Shown: one piece after another, positions 8,248 to 15,390 of the stretch | Layout of the letters: the number at the start of each line of letters is the position of its first letter | Position numbering within the stretch: the first letter of the stretch is position 1 | Source of the DNA: Sphingomonas changbaiensis NBRC 104936 | GTDB lineage: Bacteria; Pseudomonadota; Alphaproteobacteria; Sphingomonadales; Sphingomonadaceae | Assembly (NCBI RefSeq): GCF_000974765.1 | Contig: NZ_BBWU01000025.1 | Location: 50,034-114,033 of the forward strand | Length of the DNA: 64,000 bases | Direction: 5' to 3' | Made by a program: the position numbers and the translations under genes | Notes under the pieces: model-generated | Seen by the model: the letters and a program-made list of their open reading frames with translations, nothing else | Database searches by the model: none | What the model was told of the DNA's origin: nothing

Positions 8248-8925
8248 ATGGGACGCGCATTCGATATTGTCGGTTTCGACCTTGATGGAACCCTGCTCGA
8301 CACCAGCGCGAGCCTCACGCGGGCCGTCAATTACACGCTGGCGAAGGCGGAGCGGCCGCCGCTCCATATCGATGAAGTTCGGCCGATGATCGGCGGCGGC
8401 GCCAAGCGCATGCTCGAAAAGGGGCTCGAAGCGTCCGGCGGCTATGATCCGGAAGACATGCGCCGGCTCTATCCGATCCTCCTCGATTTCTACGGCAAGA
8501 ATATTTCGGAAGGCAGCGTCCCCTACCCCGGCCTGATCGATGCGCTCGACCGGCTCGAGGCCGACGGCGTTCGTCTTACGATTGTCACGAACAAGTTCGA
8601 GAGCTTCGCGGTAAAGCTGCTGGACGAAGTCGGCCTGCTCGGCCGCTTCGCCGCGGTGATCGGAGGCGACACGATGGGCAAGGGCAATGCAAAGCCGAGC
8701 GCGATGCCGATCCGCGAGATGATCGTGCGCGCAGGCGGCGGAACGGCGGCGTTCCTTGGCGACTCGATCTACGACATGCTCGCCGCAAAGAATGCCGGGA
8801 TACCCAGCATTGCGGTCAGCTTCGGCTTCCTGATGGGCCCGGTCGAGGAGCTCGCAGCCGATGCGGTGATCGACCATTATGATGCCCTCATTCCCACCCT
8901 CGCCAAGCTGGCAGGGCGGAGCTGA
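8248..8925 (+). CDS. gph: HAD-family phosphoglycolate phosphatase
   Basis: A 225-residue hydrolase of the haloacid dehalogenase superfamily. Motif I is FDLDGTLLDT with the nucleophile Asp, motif II is the Thr in LTIVTNK, and motif III is GDSIYDMLAAKNAG. A helical cap domain (about 20-85) makes it subfamily I, like phosphoglycolate phosphatase, which clears 2-phosphoglycolate formed in DNA repair or oxygenation. Substrate assignment rests on family only. It is divergent from glmU across 46 bases and followed within five bases by phoR, so it probably leads the phoR-phoU-phoB transcript. Confidence 0.85.
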   Translation: MGRAFDIVGFDLDGTLLDTSASLTRAVNYTLAKAERPPLHIDEVRPMIGGGAKRMLEKGLEASGGYDPEDMRRLYPILLDFYGKNISEGSVPYPGLIDALDRLEADGVRLTIVTNKFESFAVKLLDEVGLLGRFAAVIGGDTMGKGNAKPSAMPIREMIVRAGGGTAAFLGDSIYDMLAAKNAGIPSIAVSFGFLMGPVEELAADAVIDHYDALIPTLAKLAGRS

Positions 8926-8929
8926 ACGC

Positions 8930-10030
8930 GTGCGGCGCCCCTTCGCCAGCCTAGTTGGGGCGTTGCGGAGAGGATCGACCGAACGGGCTCCGGCGCCCGC
9001 GTCGCCCGCCCCCGCGCAGCCGAGCGCCTTCGAGCTGGTCGAGGCATTCGGAGACCCGGTCCTTGTCGTCCGGAGCGGCCGGATCGAGGCGGCGAACGAG
9101 GCTGCCCGCAAGCTTCTGGGCTCTCACATCGTCGGCGAAGACGTGCGGATTGCGATCCGTCACCCGGCCGCAGCCGAACGATTGACCAGTTCGGCCGAGA
9201 TGCCGGGCGGCGATCCGATCGAGTTGGTCGGTCTGGGCGGGCGCGACAGTCGCTGGCAGATGAACATCGCCGGGTTGGGCGACGATCGTACTCTGGTCCA
9301 CCTGGTCGATCGAAGCGAAGGTCACGCGGCCGAGCGGATGCGGGTCGATTTCGTCGCCAATGCGAGCCACGAATTGCGCACGCCCCTTGCCGCCATCCTG
9401 GGATATGTTGAGACACTGGACGACGACGCTGCGCTGTCGGACCCGGCGACACGCAAGCGTTTCCTTCGAGTAATTCACGACGAAGCGTGGCGCATGCACC
9501 GGCTGATCGAAGATCTCATGTCTCTCTCGCGGATCGAGGCGGAGAAATTTCGCGCGCCGGAAACCGCGGTCGATCTGGGCGAAGTGGTCCGGGAGGTTCA
9601 TGCCGTAGTGCGCGATGCCGCCGACCCCCGCAGCCGCGACGTCGTCTGCGATATTGACGAGAGCCTGCCGCCCGTCGCAGGTGATCGCGCACAGCTGTCG
9701 CAGCTGCTCCACAACCTGGTCGGCAACGCGATGAAATATGGCCGCCCCGGCACGCCCGTGACGATCAGCACCGGCCGCGGGCCAGGATCGATGATCCGCC
9801 TCTCCGTCGAAGACGAAGGCGAGGGCATCGCACCGGAGCATCTGCCTCGCCTCACCGAACGCTTCTATCGCGTCGACAAGGAGCGCAGTCGTTCGGTCGG
9901 CGGCACGGGCCTGGGACTCGCGATCGTGAAACACATCGTCGAGCGGCACCGCGGCCGGCTCGATATCCGCTCGATGCCAGGTAAGGGCACCAATATTAGC
10001 GTGCTGCTTCCACCGGCGCGCCTGTCATGA
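8930..10030 (+). CDS. phoR: Phosphate-regulon sensor histidine kinase PhoR
   Basis: A 366-residue kinase. Residues about 30-110 form a PAS domain (FGDPVLVVRSGRIEAANEAA). The HisKA box is FVANASHELRTPLAAILGY, with the phosphoacceptor His. The ATPase has the N box LVGNAMKYG, G1 DEGEGIAPEHL and G2 GGTGLGLAIVKH. No transmembrane segment is visible, unlike E. coli PhoR, which has an N-terminal membrane anchor. The start is a GTG at 8930, five bases after the gph stop and downstream of GGAG; an ATG at 8879 would overlap gph. The regulator gene phoB lies two genes downstream. The stop codon is inside a Pho box. Confidence 0.88.
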   Translation: MRRPFASLVGALRRGSTERAPAPASPAPAQPSAFELVEAFGDPVLVVRSGRIEAANEAARKLLGSHIVGEDVRIAIRHPAAAERLTSSAEMPGGDPIELVGLGGRDSRWQMNIAGLGDDRTLVHLVDRSEGHAAERMRVDFVANASHELRTPLAAILGYVETLDDDAALSDPATRKRFLRVIHDEAWRMHRLIEDLMSLSRIEAEKFRAPETAVDLGEVVREVHAVVRDAADPRSRDVVCDIDESLPPVAGDRAQLSQLLHNLVGNAMKYGRPGTPVTISTGRGPGSMIRLSVEDEGEGIAPEHLPRLTERFYRVDKERSRSVGGTGLGLAIVKHIVERHRGRLDIRSMPGKGTNISVLLPPARLS

Positions 10031-10039
10031 AACTGCAAT
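10022..10039 (+). promoter_or_regulatory. Pho box (PhoB binding site)
   Basis: CTGTCAT, four bases (GAAA), then CTGCAAT: two 7-base half sites with an 11-base repeat, one of them an exact match to the enterobacterial CTGTCAT consensus. A third, weaker unit (ATGTAAC) follows in the same 11-base phase at 10044. It overlaps the phoR stop codon and lies 43 bases before phoU, so PhoB could drive phoU-phoB here. Confidence 0.6.
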
Positions 10040-10081
10040 GCTGATGTAACAGGGGTCGCGAAAGCCAGTTGAGGGGCCGCA

Positions 10082-10765
10082 GTGACAGACCACACGTTGA
10101 AAGCCTTTGACGATGAGATCGTCGAACTGCGGGGCCTGATCTCCGAAATGGGCGGTCGCGCCGAATCGGCGATCGACCGGGCGGTCGAGGCGCTGTCCCG
10201 CCGCGATCTCGACCTCGCGCGAACGGTCGTCGCCGAAGACAAGCGGATCGATGAGCTGGAGATCGCGATCGAGCGATTGGCCGTGCAGATCATGACGCTG
10301 CGGGCGCCGATGGCCGACGATCTGCGCGAGACGGTCGCGGCGCTGAAGATCGCCGGCGTTATCGAGCGGATCGGCGATTATGCCAAGAATATCGCCAAGC
10401 GGGTCCCGCAAATCTCCCGCTCGTCGAAGATCGAAGCGCTGTCCGTCCTGCCGGCAATGGCGGAACTGGCGAGCGACATGCTCCGCGACGTGCTGAACGC
10501 CTTTGCCGCCCGCGATTGGCAAGCCGCGGTCGAGGTCAGCAATCGCGATCGGGCCGTCGACGATTTCTACAACAGCATCTTCCGCACGCTGCTGACCTTC
10601 ATGATGGAGAATCCCGCGACGATCGGAGAGGCGGCGCACCTGCTGTTCATCGCCAAGAACCTCGAACGCATCGGCGATCATGCGACCAATGTCGCCGAGA
10701 TGGTCTATTTCGCGGCGCGCGGCGAATATATGCCCGATCGCGAACGCGGCGAGCCGGCGGTCTGA
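10082..10765 (+). CDS. phoU: Phosphate signalling protein PhoU
   Basis: A 227-residue all-helical protein with two similar three-helix bundles. The metal-cluster motifs of PhoU are in each half (VIERIGDYAKNIAKR and NLERIGDHATNVAEMV). PhoU couples the PstSCAB transporter to PhoR, keeping the kinase off when phosphate is plentiful. The start is a GTG at 10082. It is usual for pst genes to lie between phoR and phoU, but here there are only 51 bases with a Pho box. phoB follows after two bases. Confidence 0.94.
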   Translation: MTDHTLKAFDDEIVELRGLISEMGGRAESAIDRAVEALSRRDLDLARTVVAEDKRIDELEIAIERLAVQIMTLRAPMADDLRETVAALKIAGVIERIGDYAKNIAKRVPQISRSSKIEALSVLPAMAELASDMLRDVLNAFAARDWQAAVEVSNRDRAVDDFYNSIFRTLLTFMMENPATIGEAAHLLFIAKNLERIGDHATNVAEMVYFAARGEYMPDRERGEPAV

Positions 10766-10767
10766 GC

Positions 10768-11466
10768 GTGACCCAGCCCCGGATGCTGCTGGTCGAGGAC
10801 GACGCGGCGCTCGCCGAATTGCTCATCTGGCATTTCAGCCGTGAAAATTTCGAGGTGCGCCAGACCGGCGATGGCGAGGAAGCGCTGCTGCTCGCGGAGG
10901 AGAGCCCGCCCGACCTGGTGCTGCTGGATTGGATGATCGAGGGAACCTCCGGCCTCGAAGTCTGCCGCCGGCTCCGCCGCATGCCCGCGACGCAAAACGT
11001 GCCGATCATCATGCTGACCGCGCGCGGCGAGGAAGAGGATCGGGTCCGCGGCCTCGAAACCGGCGCCGACGATTATGTGACGAAGCCGTTCAGCCCGCGC
11101 GAGCTGGTGGCGCGCGTCGGTGCGGTGTTGCGGCGCGTGCGCCCCGCGCTCGCCGGCGAGCAGCTGAGCTATGCCGACGTTGAGATGGACACGGTGAGCC
11201 ACAAGGTGCGGCGCGGCGGAACGCCCGTGGCGCTGGGCCCGACCGAGTTCCGCCTGCTCCGCCATTTCCTGGAGCATCCCGGCTGGGTCTTCTCGCGCGA
11301 GCGGCTGCTGGACAGCGTCTGGGGTCAGGACGCGGAAATCGAGCTTCGGACCGTCGACGTGCACATCCGGCGCCTGCGCCAGGCGATCAACGCCGGCGGC
11401 CGGCCGGACATCATCCGCACGGTCCGTAGCGCCGGCTACGCGCTGGACGCAGACGGCAAGCTCTGA
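10768..11466 (+). CDS. phoB: Phosphate-regulon response regulator PhoB
   Basis: A 232-residue OmpR-family regulator. The receiver domain (to about 120) has the acidic cluster in LLVEDDAALAE, the phosphoacceptor Asp in LVLLDWMIEG and the Lys in YVTKPFSPREL. The C-terminal winged helix (about 130-230) ends RTVDVHIRRLRQAIN and IRTVRSAGYAL. It starts with GTG at 10768, two bases after the phoU stop. With the Pho box upstream of phoU, it probably activates its own transcription. A palindromic repeat, not a clear terminator, follows. Confidence 0.95.
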   Translation: MTQPRMLLVEDDAALAELLIWHFSRENFEVRQTGDGEEALLLAEESPPDLVLLDWMIEGTSGLEVCRRLRRMPATQNVPIIMLTARGEEEDRVRGLETGADDYVTKPFSPRELVARVGAVLRRVRPALAGEQLSYADVEMDTVSHKVRRGGTPVALGPTEFRLLRHFLEHPGWVFSRERLLDSVWGQDAEIELRTVDVHIRRLRQAINAGGRPDIIRTVRSAGYALDADGKL

Positions 11467-11501
11467 AGCCTCGAAGCGACGCGACCAGGCATCTTGAACC
11501 T

Positions 11502-11591
11502 GGTTTGGCCTGAGCTTGTCGAAGGCCTCCCTTGTTCTTTTGCACCGAGCGGAAGAAGGAAGGGAGGGCTTCGACAAGCTCAGCCCAAACC
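11502..11591. repeat. Palindromic repeat, GAGCTTGTCGAAGG family
   Basis: Two arms of about 31 bases, GGTTTGGCCTGAGCTTGTCG... and its near-complement ending AAGCTCAGCCCAAACC, enclose about 27 bases. The same element occurs at 32285-32372 and, as one compact hairpin, at 34466-34494. This copy lies between phoB and glsA and ends just before the glsA ribosome binding site. Read in the glsA frame it contains no stop codon. Confidence 0.85.
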
Positions 11592-11605
11592 GGGGGAGTA
11601 TCTGG

Positions 11606-12532
11606 ATGGACTTGTCAAAAATGGTCGTCGAGATCGCGTCCGAAATGGCGGCCGAAACCGACCGCGGCCACGTCGCAGACTATATCCCCGCTCTTGCACG
11701 CGTCAGCCCTGATCAATTCGGGATCGCGGTGGTGACCGCCGACGGCACGGTGCACGCGGCGGGGGATGCGGAGACGCCGTTCTCGATCCAGAGCGTGTCC
11801 AAGGTGTTCGCACTGACATTGGCGCTCGACCGCATCGGTGAGGCGCTGTGGCACCGGGTCGGCCGGGAGCCGTCCGGCTCCGCTTTCAATTCGATCGTGC
11901 AGCTCGAAAGCGAACGCGGCATCCCGCGCAACCCGTTCATCAATGCCGGCGCCATCGTCGTCAGCGACGCGCTGCTGGCCGGCCATGACGCGCGTGAGAC
12001 GATCGGCGACCTGCTGCGCTTCGTCCGCTTCCTCGCCGAGGATGACGGCGTCGAGATTGACAGCGAGGTCGCCCATTCCGAGGCGGGCACCGGCTTCCGC
12101 AATTTCGCGCTCGCCAATTACATGAAGGCGTTCGGGAATCTCGGAAACGCGGTCGAGGACGCGTGCAAGGTCTATTTCCACCAGTGCGCACTGACGATGA
12201 GCTGCTGCCAGCTAGCCAAGGCCGGTCGCTACCTGATGACCGAAGGCATTCATCCTGGCAGCGGCACACCGGTGATCACGCCCGAACGCGCGCGCCGGAT
12301 CAGCGCGCTGATGCTCACCTGCGGCCATTATGACGGATCGGGCGAATTCGCCTTTCGCGTCGGCATTCCCGGCAAATCGGGAGTCGGCGGCGGTATCCTT
12401 GCGATCGTTCCGGGCAAGGCGTCGATCGCCGTCTGGTCGCCCGGCCTCAATGAGCGCGGCAACTCCAAGCTCGGCAGCCTCGCGCTGGAACGCCTGGCCG
12501 AACGGACCGGGTGGAGCGTGTTTACCGCTTAA
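11606..12532 (+). CDS. glsA: Glutaminase A
   Basis: A 308-residue glutaminase of the serine-dependent beta-lactamase fold, converting glutamine to glutamate and ammonia. The catalytic SxxK is in [11 protein letters not shown]; conserved stretches [35 protein letters not shown] and [12 protein letters not shown] follow. The start at 11606 has GGGGGAG about eight bases upstream; the frame stays open through the preceding palindrome to 11516, giving a spurious longer N-terminus. The last codons overlap the convergent ispB gene by four bases, so the two stop codons share TTAA. Confidence 0.95.
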   Translation: MDLSKMVVEIASEMAAETDRGHVADYIPALARVSPDQFGIAVVTADGTVHAAGDAETPFSIQSVSKVFALTLALDRIGEALWHRVGREPSGSAFNSIVQLESERGIPRNPFINAGAIVVSDALLAGHDARETIGDLLRFVRFLAEDDGVEIDSEVAHSEAGTGFRNFALANYMKAFGNLGNAVEDACKVYFHQCALTMSCCQLAKAGRYLMTEGIHPGSGTPVITPERARRISALMLTCGHYDGSGEFAFRVGIPGKSGVGGGILAIVPGKASIAVWSPGLNERGNSKLGSLALERLAERTGWSVFTA

Positions 12533-13542
12533 TAAGCCCGCGCCACTGCGAAGCCGACGGCTTCGGTGAGCGCAGCCTTTGCGGCACTCGCACCGAAGCC
12601 GCCGAGCGCGTCGATCGCGCGCTGGCCGTAGTGACGCGCGCGTTCGATCGTGTCGTCGATGGCCCCCGTCGCGCGGAGCAGGCCGGTGGCGTGTGCAAGA
12701 TCGGCGTCGGAAACGCGGTGACCCATCATCGCGTCGCGCCAGAATGCCTTGTCGGCGGCCGAACCCCGGGCGTGGGCGAGAATGACGGGCAGCGTCACCT
12801 TGCCGTCCCGGAAATCGTCGCCGACGCCCTTGCCCATCGTCGCTTCGTCCGAGGAATAGTCGATCGCGTCGTCGACCAGCTGGAAGGCGATGCCCAGGTT
12901 GCGGCCATAGGCGTCGAGCGCGAGCTCTTCCGCCTCGGGCCGTTCCGCGACCACCGCCGCGATCCGGCAGGCGGCGGCGAACAGCGCCGCGGTCTTTGCG
13001 CCGATGATGTCGAGATAGCGTTCCTCGCTGGTCTCCACCTGGCGCTGCGCAGTGAGCTGGTTGACTTCGCCCTCCGCGATCACCGCCGAGGCGTTGGAGA
13101 GGATGCGCAGCACCTTTAGGCTGCCGTCTTCGACCATCAGCTCGAACGAGCGGCTGAACAGAAAATCGCCGACGAGCACGCTCGCCGGATTGCCCCAGAT
13201 GATGTTGGCGGTGCGGCGGCCGCGGCGCAGATCGGAGCCGTCGACGACGTCGTCGTGCAGCAGGGTCGCGGTGTGGATGAACTCGACTGCGGCGGCGAGC
13301 TTGTGGTGCCGTGTGCCCGGATAATCGAGCAGCCGCGCGCAGGCGAGCGTCAGCATCGGCCGCATCCGCTTGCCGCCGCCCGCGATCAGGTGACCGGCAA
13401 GTTCCGGGATCAGCGGCACGTCCGACTGCATCCGATCGAGGATGACGCTGTTCACCGCGTTCATGTCGTGGGCGACGAGGCGGAGCATCGGATCGAGGGA
13501 GGGCGCCGGACCGGCGTCGATGCGGTGAAGGGTGGCGCTCAT
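12529..13542 (-). CDS. ispB: Long-chain polyprenyl diphosphate synthase (quinone side chain)
   Basis: A 337-residue trans-prenyltransferase. The first aspartate-rich motif is [15 protein letters not shown] and the second is [20 protein letters not shown] binds the allylic substrate. Members of this group make the octa- to decaprenyl tail of ubiquinone; sphingomonads mostly use Q-10, so this may be a decaprenyl synthase, but chain length cannot be read reliably. It converges on glsA with overlapping stop codons and is divergent from the chorismate mutase gene. Confidence 0.9.
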   Translation of the reverse strand: MSATLHRIDAGPAPSLDPMLRLVAHDMNAVNSVILDRMQSDVPLIPELAGHLIAGGGKRMRPMLTLACARLLDYPGTRHHKLAAAVEFIHTATLLHDDVVDGSDLRRGRRTANIIWGNPASVLVGDFLFSRSFELMVEDGSLKVLRILSNASAVIAEGEVNQLTAQRQVETSEERYLDIIGAKTAALFAAACRIAAVVAERPEAEELALDAYGRNLGIAFQLVDDAIDYSSDEATMGKGVGDDFRDGKVTLPVILAHARGSAADKAFWRDAMMGHRVSDADLAHATGLLRATGAIDDTIERARHYGQRAIDALGGFGASAAKAALTEAVGFAVARAY

Positions 13543-13622
13543 GCGCGCGCCATGTGGCGCGCCGCGTCCGCGCTTGCAAGCGTCGCTTCGGCATGGAAAC
13601 GATGCACGGCAAGGGAGGCCGC

Positions 13623-13904
13623 ATGACCGACGACCAGCTGACGCGTTATCGCCAGAGTATCGACAATATCGACGCCGCGCTCGTCTGCATGCTCGCGGAG
13701 AGATTCAAGATCACCCAGGCGGTCGGCGCCTACAAGGCGGCGCAGGGTCTGCCGCCCGCCGATCCCGGCCGCGAGGAAGAGCAGATTGCCCGTCTCCGCC
13801 GGCTCGCCACCGGGGCCAATCTCGATCCGGAATTCTCTGAGAAATTCCTGCGCTTCATCATCGACGAGGTGATCCGCCACCACGAACGGCTGCAGCCCAA
13901 ATGA
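13623..13904 (+). CDS. Chorismate mutase (AroQ type)
   Basis: A 93-residue helical enzyme turning chorismate into prephenate for phenylalanine and tyrosine. It matches short AroQ domains: RQSIDNIDAALVCMLAERF, KITQAVGAYKA, then R-E-E-E-Q and FLRFIIDEVIRHHERLQ. The start at 13623 follows GGGAGG by six bases; the frame continues upstream 23 codons without such a site. It stands alone, with no prephenate dehydratase fused, and ends at a strong hairpin shared with the convergent downstream gene. Confidence 0.9.
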   Translation: MTDDQLTRYRQSIDNIDAALVCMLAERFKITQAVGAYKAAQGLPPADPGREEEQIARLRRLATGANLDPEFSEKFLRFIIDEVIRHHERLQPK

Positions 13905-13907
13905 AAA

Positions 13908-13935
13908 GGGCCCGGCGAGTTTCCCCGCCGGGCCC
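13908..13935. terminator. Bidirectional hairpin terminator
   Basis: Ten-base perfect arms GGGCCCGGCG and CGCCGGGCCC around an eight-base loop, between two convergent genes. An A-run precedes it (AAAAG), which gives a T-tract in the minus direction. Confidence 0.7.
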
Positions 13936-13955
13936 ATTGTCGGATTTGCCTCAGC

Positions 13956-14681
13956 TTAGTTGCGGCGACCGCCGAACAGCTGGAGCAGGAACATGAACAT
14001 GTTCACGAAGTCGAGATAGAGCTGCAGCGCGCCCATCACGACCGCCTTGCCGGCGAAATCGGTGCCGGCGACGTAGGAATACATGCTCTTGATCCGCTGC
14101 GTGTCGTATGCGGTCAGGCCGGCGAACAGCAGCACGCCCAGCACGCTGATCGCGAACGCCATCGCGCTCGACTGCAGGAAGATGTTGATCACCATCGCGA
14201 CCAGGATACCAACCACGCCCATGATCAGGAACGTGCCGAAGCCCGATAGGTCGCGCTTCGTCGTGTAGCCGTACAGGCTCAGGCCGGCGAACGCGGCCGC
14301 GGTCGCGAAGAAGGTCTGCGCGATCGAGGTGCCGGTGAAGACCAGGAAGATCGAGGCCATCGACAGGCCCATCACCGCCGCATAGGCCCAGAACAGCGCC
14401 TTCAGCGTTCCTTCCGAGATGCGATTGATGCCGAAGCTCATCACCATCACGAACGCAAGCGGGGCGAGCATGACGAGCCAGCGCAGCGGGCTGTTGAGCA
14501 CCGGCACGATGAAGCTCGACGATGCGAACAGCAGCGCGACGATGCCGGTCAGCAGCACGCCCGATGCCATATAGTTGTAGACGGACAGCATGTAGCTCCG
14601 CAGGCCGGCATCATAGTCGGCGCGGGCTCCGACCGACGACGGCGCCGAAACGGTCGCGCGGGGGTCAGTCCAGTTTGCCAT
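13956..14681 (-). CDS. BAX inhibitor-1 / YccA family membrane protein
   Basis: A 241-residue inner-membrane protein with about seven hydrophobic segments. It starts MANWTDPRATVSAP, a short soluble tail, then segments such as GVLLTGIVALLFA, WLVMLAPLAFVMVMSFG and ALFWAYAAVMGLSMASIFLV. Family members are pH-sensitive calcium-leak channels or FtsH-interacting proteins. The start at 14681 has AGGAG ten bases upstream; an ATG three codons earlier lies almost on top of that site. The C-terminus LQLYLDFVNMFMFLLQLFGG is characteristic. Confidence 0.92.
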   Translation of the reverse strand: MANWTDPRATVSAPSSVGARADYDAGLRSYMLSVYNYMASGVLLTGIVALLFASSSFIVPVLNSPLRWLVMLAPLAFVMVMSFGINRISEGTLKALFWAYAAVMGLSMASIFLVFTGTSIAQTFFATAAAFAGLSLYGYTTKRDLSGFGTFLIMGVVGILVAMVINIFLQSSAMAFAISVLGVLLFAGLTAYDTQRIKSMYSYVAGTDFAGKAVVMGALQLYLDFVNMFMFLLQLFGGRRN

Positions 14682-14803
14682 CGAAAACATTCTCCTTTGC
14701 CCGGCCTGATGCCGGATGGGTCGAATATCGTTACATCCAGAGTGCGTTTCAAGCGAAACCGAACAGGGCGACACTTTGTTACAAAGCGCCCTAAAGAGAA
14801 ATC

Positions 14804-15340
14804 ATGCACCGCCTGTTCGCCGCCATCCGCCCACCTGCCACGATCCGAAGCGCGCTGATCGATTTGATGGAGGGGGTGAAAGGCGCGCGCTGGCAGGATG
14901 ACGAGCAGCTTCACCTGACGTTGCGTTTCATCGGCGAGGTTGACGGCCGTGTGGCGGAGGATGTGGCAGCCGCTCTCGGCACCGTCCACCAGCCGCCCTT
15001 CTCGATCGCGCTCGACGGCGTCGGCCAGTTCGGCAGCCGCGGCCGCGCGAATGCGCTTTGGGCCGGCGTCAGGCCGCACGAAGCGCTCAGGCATCTGCAT
15101 CGCAAGATCGACCAGGCAATCGTCCGCGCCGGCCTCGAACCGGAACGGCGCGCCTATCTGCCGCACATCACGCTGGCACGTTTCGGCCGGGAAAGCGGTG
15201 GGCTCGACGCGTTCCTGGCGCGCCACGCCGGATTGCGCAGCGATCCCTTCGAGGTGACGGATTTCGCCCTGTACGAAAGCCGGCTCGGCCACGAAGGCGC
15301 GAGCTACACGATCGTGGAACGTTACGACCTCAGCGCCTGA
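14804..15340 (+). CDS. thpR: RNA 2',3'-cyclic phosphodiesterase (2'-5' RNA ligase family)
   Basis: A 178-residue 2H phosphoesterase. Both HxTx motifs are present: HLTL in DEQLHLTLRFIGEV and HITL in YLPHITLARFG, roughly 90 residues apart, as in ThpR. The enzyme opens 2',3'-cyclic phosphates on RNA ends. The start MHRLFAAIRPPATIR is typical. It is divergent from the BAX-inhibitor gene and followed by ptsP 50 bases later. Confidence 0.92.
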   Translation: MHRLFAAIRPPATIRSALIDLMEGVKGARWQDDEQLHLTLRFIGEVDGRVAEDVAAALGTVHQPPFSIALDGVGQFGSRGRANALWAGVRPHEALRHLHRKIDQAIVRAGLEPERRAYLPHITLARFGRESGGLDAFLARHAGLRSDPFEVTDFALYESRLGHEGASYTIVERYDLSA

Positions 15341-15390
15341 TCTGTTCATTTTGTTAGGACGTGCTGCCAGGCATTTGCTAGCAGCACCCC

